From NCBI GenBank assembly GCA_937927975.1, contig CALEZT010000146.1, positions 1-10,183 of the forward strand: DNA of 10,183 nt, read 5' to 3'. Position 1 is the stretch's first letter. Each line of letters starts with the position of its first letter. Shown here in pieces: positions 1 to 6,070 of the stretch. Source of the stretch: an uncultured Phycisphaerales bacterium (GTDB lineage: Bacteria > Planctomycetota > Phycisphaerae > Sedimentisphaerales > Anaerobacaceae). Below the pieces are notes generated by a model. That model did not search any database, was not told the DNA's origin, and saw nothing but the letters and a program-made list of their open reading frames with translations. Made by a program: the position numbers and the translations under genes.

Positions 1-1
1 C

Positions 2-376
2 GCTGCCAGGTATCTGCGCGGCGGCATGATCCAGTGTGTGGAATTCCTCCACGGAGATCTCTTCAGGCAGGGGCCGCCAACCATAGCGGTTGCCCAGCAG
101 AATGAGGAAATTCGGCTTGGGCGAGATCTCCTGCGCTCGCCGCAGTTCGTCAAGACAGATCCGCATCGTCCGGTGATCCAACCCCGCTTCAGTCGAGACG
201 CCCCATCGCAGATCAATCGCTTGGAACTGAAACCCCTGGCACTGGCAGAGCTGTTCCAGTTTCGGGAAGGCATCGGCCTCCAAAGCGTTCCGCTCATGTT
301 TCATGTCGCTGAATGTCGAGCTGACAAACACCCGGATGACGGGCCGGAGGCGAGATGCGGAGGCCTGTTGCGTCAT
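2..376 (-). CDS. DUF4062-domain protein, N-terminal part (cut by window edge)
   Basis: The reading frame starts at the ATG at 376-374 and runs off the left edge with no stop, giving 125 residues. Residues about 13-105 form a DUF4062 domain: RVFVSSTFSDMKHER near the start, then IDLRWGVST, a CLDELRRAQ helix and LILLGNRYGWRPLP. These blocks match those of the two other DUF4062 proteins at 4955-5428 and 1635-4964. In known families this domain sits at the N-terminus of large proteins with a P-loop NTPase and repeats, so the missing part may continue that way; this is inference. The start overlaps the stop of the upstream small frame in an ATGA, suggesting translational coupling, and AAGGA lies about nine bases before the ATG. 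Probably the last visible gene of the left operon. The biochemical activity of DUF4062 is not established to my knowledge. Confidence 0.88.
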   Translation of the reverse strand, partial: MTQQASASRLRPVIRVFVSSTFSDMKHERNALEADAFPKLEQLCQCQGFQFQAIDLRWGVSTEAGLDHRTMRICLDELRRAQEISPKPNFLILLGNRYGWRPLPEEISVEEFHTLDHAAAQIPGS

Positions 377-558
377 GAAACGTAGTCCTTTCTATCCAGT
401 CTTGTGGAGCAAAATATGACAGGAGAAGTCGTACTGCCCCTTTCGTATCTGCTGCCGAACTCCATGCGCTCGCTCTCGTTCAAGCCCTTCATGTAGGCGT
501 AGGCCCACAGGTCGTTGTCGCCGTCGAAAATCACGTAGGTCTTGTTTCGGTAGCTCAT
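373..558 (-). pseudogene. Truncated ThsB-like (DUF1863) TIR domain remnant
   Basis: A 61-residue frame. Its first 28 or so residues (MSYRNKTYVIFDGDND, then WAYAYMKG) match, from memory, the characteristic N-terminus of one class of MTH538/ThsB TIR-like proteins (PF08937, DUF1863), the TIR partner of Thoeris-type defence. Those proteins are usually 150 residues or more, with a later DAH block and a WE motif; after about residue 37 this one loses resemblance and ends. The missing part cannot fit in the remaining space, so I read it as a 5' remnant rather than a frameshift. No clear ribosome site precedes the ATG at 558. The stop TGA overlaps the next start (ATGA), so translation of the remnant could still serve as a leader for the DUF4062 gene downstream. 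Alternatively it is a real small protein. Confidence 0.55.
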
Positions 559-601
559 GGTTCATGCGGTTTCACAGGACAACCGCAGACTGTGGCCGCG
601 C

Positions 602-1561
602 TCAGCTATCCCAGTAACCTTGGGGGAGACCACCGTCCGACGGCATTTGACCATTCTCGGCTGTCACCTTCCTTCCTACCTGGACAACAGCTTCCTCAAT
701 ACGCCCAAGTTTACTGAGGACTGTAATGCGAAAATCAAGAATCTCGGCTATTCCTTTAAGATTCCCCGATTCTTTGCAGCGTTTTTCAGCTTGCATGAGA
801 GGCTGCAGGGCTTCCACCGGGCGACCGAGCAATACAAGAAGTTGAGCCTTTGTTTCTAACAAAGATCGCACCACGGTCATTCCACGTTTCCGGCAAATCT
901 TCTCGATCTCATTGAGAGAATCCAATGCCTTGTCCGGGCGATGGAGTTGGATGCAAAGCCTAGTCTTTGTATCTAACACTTGCAGTAACGCTGGACTTGA
1001 TCTTCTGTTCTCCAAATTCCTTTGCAGCCGCTCAAGCAAAGCCAACTTCCTCAAGGGTTCAGTCTCTTCACCGGTTGTTTGGGGCAGCGGATTATCCGAA
1101 GTCATTTGACCTCTTTCGGCTGCGGCTTGTCGTTCAGATTGGATGACAGCTTCCTCAAAACGGCCGAGGTTCGTTAGGTTCTCAATCTGGACACCGAGAC
1201 TGTTCGCAAGGCCATCGAAGTCGCCCAATTCCCTATACAAATCTGCCGCTTCGCGAAGGGCGGTCAGCGAATCTTCATGCCGGCCAAGCGCCGTTAGGAT
1301 CCCAGCCTTTGGAAGAAGCAAACAGGCCAGCCATTCTCTTGCCGGAACTTTTCGACGGAGTTGTTCCGCTTCTTCTAGTAGCAGTAGAGCTCTTGAATAC
1401 TCGCCGCGCATGTGCAACGCCTTCGCTTTCTCCGAAAGTTCGATCGATTTGTCGAGATCCTCATCTGCCCCACCTCGCCGTATCACCAATGCCCGTTCCG
1501 CTTCTGTTAATCTGCGTGGCCCCTCATTATGTGTCTTCTCTTTATTCGATTCCGCATTCAT
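602..1561 (-). CDS. TPR-repeat protein with an internal duplication
   Basis: 319 residues from the ATG at 1561-1559. I chose this start because AAAGGAG lies about nine bases upstream; the longer frame from 1669 would overlap the upstream NTPase gene and has no such site. The protein is mostly amphipathic helix pairs of TPR type (for example residues 44-70, 78-111, 114-147, 193-224, 232-263, 265-297). Residues about 132-161 (LGRFEEAVIQ, then GQMTSDNPLPQ) are repeated at 285-314 (LGRIEEAVVQ, then GQMPSDGGLPQ), a spacing of 153 residues, showing an old internal duplication. The protein ends five residues after the second copy, so it may be shortened. It lies 73 bases downstream of the NTPase gene and probably is its operon partner. 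No enzymatic motif is seen; a protein-binding scaffold or sensor role is inferred. Soluble, no signal peptide. Confidence 0.85.
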   Translation of the reverse strand: MNAESNKEKTHNEGPRRLTEAERALVIRRGGADEDLDKSIELSEKAKALHMRGEYSRALLLLEEAEQLRRKVPAREWLACLLLPKAGILTALGRHEDSLTALREAADLYRELGDFDGLANSLGVQIENLTNLGRFEEAVIQSERQAAAERGQMTSDNPLPQTTGEETEPLRKLALLERLQRNLENRRSSPALLQVLDTKTRLCIQLHRPDKALDSLNEIEKICRKRGMTVVRSLLETKAQLLVLLGRPVEALQPLMQAEKRCKESGNLKGIAEILDFRITVLSKLGRIEEAVVQVGRKVTAENGQMPSDGGLPQGYWDS

Positions 1562-1634
1562 GAACTGGTGCTCCTTTCTTCGTTCGATTTGACCGACCGG
1601 TGCGTTTCTTTGTGCGTCGAGGCGGTCTCCACCA

Positions 1635-4600
1635 TCAATGTGTTTCGCTTGCTCCTGGCAGCCTATCAAGGATGTCTCGTAGCAAGTCCGTCAAGCCTTC
1701 CGCCTCAAAAAGCTCATGCACTTCGATAAGCGCTTGACGTGGCATCATTCCCAAACACTGAACCGAAACGCCCAAATAGAAGGCGACTACCGTGGGTAAA
1801 GACGGGTGTTCCACGCCGGACTCTCTTCTGAAGCGCAGGAGTATTTCCATGGACCGCCGCAGCAAGGGTTCGATTTCAGAAATCTTGTGCGTGGCAAAAA
1901 GCACCTGCGCCAGATTGTTTAGGTCAGCGCTCACTTCTAAGTGGTTTAAACCAAATCGTTGTTCGTCAATCCCCAATACGCGTCGAAATAATAGTTCAGC
2001 TTCACCGTGTCGGTTAGTCTTGAAACACACATTGGCCAGGTTGGATAGGCAAAGCGCAGTCGTCGGGTGCCTCGGTCCGAGATTCTGTTCGGCAATTTGC
2101 AGCGCGCGAAGTATCAATGGCTCGGCTTCGGTCAAGCGGTTCAACTTTTGTAGCAGGCCCGCCAAGTTGTTAACTCGAAGCACGATACTTGGATTGTCCC
2201 GCCCGAAGCACTTTTCGTCGATCTCCAGAGCGCGACGCATTATCGGTTCGGCCTCAGTGAGACGATCGCTGGCCTGAAGGAGCTGCGCCAAATTGTTCAG
2301 GATTCTGGCGACCGAGGGGTGGTCAGGACCGCTTCGCTGCTCGTCTATGGCCAGCGCGCGGCGCATCAACGGTTCAGCCTCCGCCAAACGATTGCTGACC
2401 ATGAGAAGGCTGGCAAGGTTATGCAGGTCCCGAGCGACATTGGGGTGGTCGGGCCCAAGGCTTTCTTGATCAATCGTCAAGGCGCGACGCATCAGTGGCT
2501 CTGCGTCAGCCAGCCGACTCGAGGATCGAAGCAACTGGGCTAGATTGTTGAGACAACGAGCGACTTCGAGGTGGCGGGGACCGCTTGCAGCTTCACGAAG
2601 GGAGAGTGCACGACGCATCAAAGGCTCGGCCTCATCAACGCGGCCGTTCTCCGCCAACAGCACGGCGAGATTGTTCAGGGCAGTAGCCAATTCAGGGTCT
2701 CGGCCCCCAAAGCTCCTTTCGCGTATTGCAGCGACACGGCGGAACTTCTCTTCCGCTTCAGCAATGCGACCCGTAGCCTGAAGCAGTTGAGCAAGGCTGT
2801 TGAGGCTATCAGCGGCTTCAAGATCGTCAGGTCCCCATTCTTCTTCCATCGCCAACCTTTGCCGAATGAGCGGTTCGGCAGAGCTGTAATCTGCGGCTTC
2901 CTGATGGAAGATGGCGACCTCTCTTAGAACCTCGGAAAGGTCTAGATCGTCCGGTATTGAATTCTCATACTCCGACACCATCTCGCGGTAAATGTCCCCG
3001 GCAGCGTAGCGCTGTCTGAGGGGAATCCAATACCAGTGCAGTTCCCATTTCCACCGCTCAATGGAGCGAAGCCGCAGGAAAGTCTGCATATCGGCAAGTA
3101 GATTCTTCAAGTCCTCCCACTCCTCAAGATCGCGGAAGAGCGTTGGCAATTCGTCCAGCTTGCGGCTGGTGGGTCCGGCAATTCTCGCGAAATACACTGC
3201 CAATTGCCGGCGGAATGAGCGCACTGTTTCTGTATCGTCCAGCCAGCGCTTCCGTACTGCGGCGCGGAGATAGTCGTGACCGAAGTTGACTAGTCCAGCG
3301 CGCAAAAGCAGAGCGTTCTCAGCGGCTAGGTAGCAAAGAGTCCAAGGTCGACGTGGCATCGGTTCTCCATTTTTTCCCAGAAGGTCAAGCAGTTCTCCTT
3401 CCGCCAGCCCAAACCGTGCACAGGAAATGAGGCAGAGCGAGCGACGGACGAGGTCGGGATGCTCGGGGTCCTTCCCGAAATCGTCGTGCCAGCGGGTCAG
3501 GATGCGATCGAAAAGATCGGGCACATCGGGCGCAGAGAGATAGTCGGCAGCTTTGGCCTGAAGTGTTTCGTGGATGCCGAACTGCCGCAATTCGTCCAGC
3601 ACGGCGCGCAGGTAGAGGGCGCTGCTCGCGGCAGGGGTGGATTCCAGTTTGGCCAAGAGATCCGGCGGTGGGGTCTTGCTGAAAATCTTGAAGTAGGCAA
3701 CGACGGCGAGCGCGATATCAGCACGTGAAAATAGCGGAACGTTCAGTTCCGGCCAACCGCGCTTGCGCAAGGCATCGAGACTGTCGCCCGGCAGTGACGA
3801 AACGAACACCTTGAAATTGGCCGGGAAGACAACCGGCAGCCAACCAAGTTGCCTAGCGGTGCTGTCGTCGGCGAGTTGATTGAGCGCGTCGAGCACGAGC
3901 ACGACTCCGCGCGAACCGGCAGCCTTCACTGTCCAGTCAGTGAGCGCACCGCGTAGGGCGTCGAGTTGGACCGGGATTTCGTCAGTGATTGCGAAGGCAC
4001 GCTTCAGTTCGCTGAGTATGCGGCGCACCAATCCCTGCCATTCGGCGCTATCGGGTGTGCTGCCGATGTAATGTTGGATAATCAGATCGTCGGGATGTTC
4101 CTTGCGCCAGCGGGCCACCCACTCCGCCAGCAGTGCGGATTTTCCACAGCCCGATTCGCCGGTAATCACAAGCGGCTTTCCGCCGGTTGACGCCTGTTCA
4201 TCCATGCGGCGAAGCAGGTCATCACGACCGACGAAACCGAGTCGGCGACTCCGTGCGTAGGCTTCGTGCCGTGCAGCTTCTTGGTCAAGTGGGTCTGGCG
4301 TTTGGTCTTTCGGATAGAGCTGATCAATGAGCTCCGTGAAATCCTCAAGAATCCACTCGCCCAGTTGTTCAGGTTTCGCGTAGCCTTCTCGCAAAGCACA
4401 AACCTGCTCGTCGCGCGCACCTCGAATCTTCTGTTTAAGTTTCGCCAGTTTTGTTGCGGCTTCGGCGCTCTCCGAGGTGAAGTCTAGTCGCTTGTGATCC
4501 GGCACTGATCCCAAATACCTCGGGTCGCGGAAGTAGAAGTAGGCATGGCCGTGCATGGGCTCTTCGCTGAAAACACCGTGGAGGATTTCCAGTTCGGTGA

Positions 4601-4964
4601 CCGAATGTTGGAGGTGCAGCTTCAGCCACGGTTGCGATTCGAGCAATTCGGGAGGAATCGAGTTTGGCTCAGGCACCCAGCCGTAGCGGTCGCCCAATAG
4701 CCCGATGAAATAGGGCCGGCAGCGACGAATCTCCTCCAGACACAACGGCAGCACTTTTCCTTCTGCGGCCTGTTCCGTCGTAATTCCCCATCGCAAATCG
4801 ACTTCAGTCCAGGTAACGGCGCGTTCCTCGCAAAGCTTGCGAAGTTGAGGGAAGATCTTCTTGATGAGAATGTCCCGCTCTTCCTGCATGTCACGAAATG
4901 TCGAGGAGATGAAAACACGAATGTGGCGATCTTGGCTTGGCTGTTCGGGAGATTTTATTGGCAT
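1635..4964 (-). CDS. DUF4062 - STAND P-loop NTPase - TPR protein
   Basis: 1109 residues in three parts. Residues 15-105: DUF4062, with RVFISSTFRDMQEER, VDLRWGITTE and LLGDRYGWVPEP. Residues about 240-575: a NACHT/STAND-type ATPase, with GFVGRDDLL at 243-251 leading in, Walker A GESGCGKS at 269-276 and Walker B VVLVLDALNQL at 354-364, where D359 is followed by A-L-N. Residues about 676-1045: nine helix pairs of kinesin-light-chain-like TPR, mostly exactly 42 residues apart, with the core AEPLMRRAL. This order (N-terminal effector-like domain, NTPase switch, C-terminal repeats) is typical of signal-transduction ATPases in bacterial conflict systems; from memory, DUF4062 also precedes NACHT modules in animal TEP1 and NWD1. 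The start has AAAGGAA about nine bases upstream and lies inside the end of the preceding DUF4062 gene (10-base overlap). Cytosolic. Likely role: ligand-gated oligomerising defence protein; trigger and effector chemistry unknown. Confidence 0.93.
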   Translation of the reverse strand: MPIKSPEQPSQDRHIRVFISSTFRDMQEERDILIKKIFPQLRKLCEERAVTWTEVDLRWGITTEQAAEGKVLPLCLEEIRRCRPYFIGLLGDRYGWVPEPNSIPPELLESQPWLKLHLQHSVTELEILHGVFSEEPMHGHAYFYFRDPRYLGSVPDHKRLDFTSESAEAATKLAKLKQKIRGARDEQVCALREGYAKPEQLGEWILEDFTELIDQLYPKDQTPDPLDQEAARHEAYARSRRLGFVGRDDLLRRMDEQASTGGKPLVITGESGCGKSALLAEWVARWRKEHPDDLIIQHYIGSTPDSAEWQGLVRRILSELKRAFAITDEIPVQLDALRGALTDWTVKAAGSRGVVLVLDALNQLADDSTARQLGWLPVVFPANFKVFVSSLPGDSLDALRKRGWPELNVPLFSRADIALAVVAYFKIFSKTPPPDLLAKLESTPAASSALYLRAVLDELRQFGIHETLQAKAADYLSAPDVPDLFDRILTRWHDDFGKDPEHPDLVRRSLCLISCARFGLAEGELLDLLGKNGEPMPRRPWTLCYLAAENALLLRAGLVNFGHDYLRAAVRKRWLDDTETVRSFRRQLAVYFARIAGPTSRKLDELPTLFRDLEEWEDLKNLLADMQTFLRLRSIERWKWELHWYWIPLRQRYAAGDIYREMVSEYENSIPDDLDLSEVLREVAIFHQEAADYSSAEPLIRQRLAMEEEWGPDDLEAADSLNSLAQLLQATGRIAEAEEKFRRVAAIRERSFGGRDPELATALNNLAVLLAENGRVDEAEPLMRRALSLREAASGPRHLEVARCLNNLAQLLRSSSRLADAEPLMRRALTIDQESLGPDHPNVARDLHNLASLLMVSNRLAEAEPLMRRALAIDEQRSGPDHPSVARILNNLAQLLQASDRLTEAEPIMRRALEIDEKCFGRDNPSIVLRVNNLAGLLQKLNRLTEAEPLILRALQIAEQNLGPRHPTTALCLSNLANVCFKTNRHGEAELLFRRVLGIDEQRFGLNHLEVSADLNNLAQVLFATHKISEIEPLLRRSMEILLRFRRESGVEHPSLPTVVAFYLGVSVQCLGMMPRQALIEVHELFEAEGLTDLLRDILDRLPGASETH
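1830..2939 (-). repeat. 126-bp tandem coding repeat (TPR array)
   Basis: The C-terminal part of the NTPase gene is a tandem array with a 126-base period, one TPR of 42 codons per unit. The block for the MRRA residues recurs at 2234, 2360, 2486 and 2612 on the plus strand, exactly 126 bases apart. The flanking units are more diverged. Such an array can gain or lose units by recombination without breaking the frame. Confidence 0.85.
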
Positions 4965-5428
4965 GTGAATGATTCCTTTGCATCAGTTTCTTGGTGAAAG
5001 ACACGCACGAGCGTGTCCCGCAGGTAAAAGTAGCTGCGGCGTTTGCGGCGTTGGTCGAGGACGGCGTGGCGGACTTCGAGGTCGGTGATGGAACGCGGTT
5101 CCTGTTCCTGTCGTTGCCGGTCAGTGGTGTCGCGGAAGTGCTGTGGTTCGGGCACCCAGCCGTAACGCTGCCCGAGGATGCAGACGAAGAACGGTTCAAC
5201 CCGGTCAATCCATTGCCGGCAGTACTCCCAGGAGTTGGCGGTCTCGCCGTTGAGGTCCTTGGCGGGTACGCCCCACCGCAGGTCCACGTCGAAGAACTCC
5301 GGGCCCAACTGTTCGACCCGCTCCAGCAACTCCGGGAAGACGACGGTGACCAAGTGATCCCACTCCGCGTGCATGTCGCGGAAGGTGCTACTGATGAACA
5401 CGCGAACGGTCTGTTGGGTCCCTTCCAT
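4955..5428 (-). CDS. Stand-alone DUF4062 protein
   Basis: 157 residues, almost nothing but a DUF4062 domain: RVFISSTFRDMHAEWDHL at 9-26, FFDVDLRWGVPAKD at 45-58, ILGQRYGWVPEP at 84-95, TDLEVRHAVL at 115-124 and YFYLRD at 133-138. The same YFYxRD block occurs at 142-147 of the downstream NTPase protein, where the chain continues for another 960 residues; here it stops 19 residues later. It is therefore either a free-standing effector or adaptor that partners the large protein, or a paralogue that lost its NTPase. The ATG at 5428 has a GAGGG about six bases upstream. The stop overlaps the start of the NTPase gene by 10 bases, so the two are probably translationally coupled and made together. 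No NTPase, TPR or membrane segment is present. Confidence 0.87.
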   Translation of the reverse strand: MEGTQQTVRVFISSTFRDMHAEWDHLVTVVFPELLERVEQLGPEFFDVDLRWGVPAKDLNGETANSWEYCRQWIDRVEPFFVCILGQRYGWVPEPQHFRDTTDRQRQEQEPRSITDLEVRHAVLDQRRKRRSYFYLRDTLVRVFHQETDAKESFTCQ

Positions 5429-5478
5429 ATGCGCCCTCGTTCAAGATTCTCGAGCCAGAACTCAGTCCAGGGATGCAA

Positions 5479-5790
5479 TCACTCTGCAGCTGCGGATTTC
5501 CGAGAATGCTGCATCTTGGGGTTTGGCTCATCTCGATATCTGAGTGTCTCATAGATTTCGGGAAGGACGCGAGCCTCAACGGGAGATCCTCGGCCCTCTC
5601 GCGGACGTCGGCGGACAGCCTCTCGGAGTTCGTCATTCTCTATCGCAATCGGCACGGCACTGCCGCCGACCTCAGCGGTGAGATCATCCTCCAAATAGTA
5701 ACCCCAAGACTTGCCACAGGAACAGCGTCGAAGTTCGAGCATCCGGAGTTTGGTCATATCGAGGCAACAGGGACAGTAGATCAGCTTCAT
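5479..5790 (-). CDS. Small zinc-ribbon-like protein
   Basis: 103 residues starting MKLIYCPCC; AGAGG lies about six bases before the ATG. C6 and C9 (with an extra C8) form one metal-binding knuckle and C23/C25 in RRCSCGKSWG form a second, a pattern of small zinc ribbons. After it come YYLEDDLTAEVGGSAVPIAI and a charged stretch; from memory a family of small bacterial proteins combines this CxxC/CxCG start with a GG-x-AVPI block and an EGxG turn, but its function is unknown to me. The basic, alanine-rich tail (93-103) looks disordered. It lies 50 bases upstream of the stand-alone DUF4062 gene and is the first complete gene of the left operon. It could be a regulator of the operon or an unrelated resident; the sequence does not decide. 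Confidence 0.8.
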   Translation of the reverse strand: MKLIYCPCCLDMTKLRMLELRRCSCGKSWGYYLEDDLTAEVGGSAVPIAIENDELREAVRRRPREGRGSPVEARVLPEIYETLRYRDEPNPKMQHSRKSAAAE

Positions 5791-5855
5791 CGGATCCTCT
5801 TCGCCAGACTACTCATCATCTGAGTCTCCCATCCAATTCCATAATCCACGACCCA

Positions 5856-5916
5856 AGGCGGTGTACATCCAACGACGCCTTCGTCGCTTTCTTACGTCGT
5901 TGCGTTGCAACCGCCT
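5856..5916. repeat. Nested inverted repeats upstream of the zinc-ribbon gene
   Basis: Two nested stems: AGGCGGT at 5856-5862 pairs with ACCGCCT at 5910-5916, and AACGACG at 5871-5877 pairs with CGTCGTT at 5895-5901, separated by a symmetric 8-by-8 internal loop. Alternative small hairpins compete inside: CGACG-CCTT-CGTCG at 5873-5886 and TTGC-GTT-GCAA at 5900-5910. On the minus strand this would lie in the leader of the left operon, 66 bases before the zinc-ribbon ATG. No T-run follows, so it does not read as a simple terminator. It may be an RNA leader structure, an operator, or chance. Confidence 0.5.
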
Positions 5917-5925
5917 ACAAAGAGA

Positions 5926-6036
5926 TCTGCCCTCCAGCACCGGCACATCCACATTCGAAACGCCACGTCCTTGCAAAACGCTGCAGAACTGGGCCTTTAC
6001 CTACTTAGTTTCAGGGACATAGATACATGCCCTATC
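5926..6036 (-). pseudogene. Decayed C-terminal fragment of an MBL-fold (beta-CASP) gene
   Basis: Translating this intergenic stretch on the minus strand from 6000 downward gives VKAQFCSVLQGRGVSNVDVP. The intact MBL protein at 7846-9180 has VKAHFCNALQGCGIPNVHMP at residues 417-436, 12 of 20 identical. Similarity reaches a little further upstream (IYVPETK against YIVHGTQ), but stops interrupt the frame at 6001-6003 (TAG) and 6037-6039 (TGA), and the position of the motif C histidine (H412) reads proline. Only the last 35-40 residues survive. At DNA level GCAGAA-x-TGGGCCTTTACCT is shared by 5983-6002 and 7915-7934 with one mismatch. Downstream of the fragment the frame stays open to a TAG at 5809-5811, adding an Arg-rich and then acidic tail. 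It is probably the end of a lost MBL paralogue. An imperfect hairpin at 6013-6033, after the TIR gene, overlaps it. Confidence 0.65.
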
Positions 6037-6070
6037 TCAGTGCTATTGCCTCGTTGTTCCCATCCACTTC

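Noticed and set aside
1143..1592. A 149-codon plus-strand frame opposite the second TPR gene
   Set aside because: Serine/arginine-rich shadow without domain or start signals; the minus-strand TPR frame explains the sequence.
1562..1669. Longer start for the second TPR gene at 1669
   Set aside because: It would overlap the NTPase gene by 35 bases and lacks a ribosome site, whereas the ATG at 1561 has a strong AAAGGAG.
1830..2939. Regular repeats considered as a CRISPR-like array
   Set aside because: The 126-base period is fully coding and matches 42-residue TPR units; there are no identical short repeats with unique spacers.
4891..5554. Long overlapping frames (195 codons minus, 187 codons plus) over the stand-alone DUF4062 gene
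   Set aside because: They are out-of-frame shadows, rich in Ser/Arg or Val/Gly, while the 157-codon frame carries clear DUF4062 motifs and good start signals.
5867..5906. Possible integron attC site (ATCCAAC followed by a palindromic stretch ending GTTGCGT)
   Set aside because: The right-hand core does not fit GTTRRRY, the element is shorter than known attC sites and no integrase or gene-cassette pattern is present.
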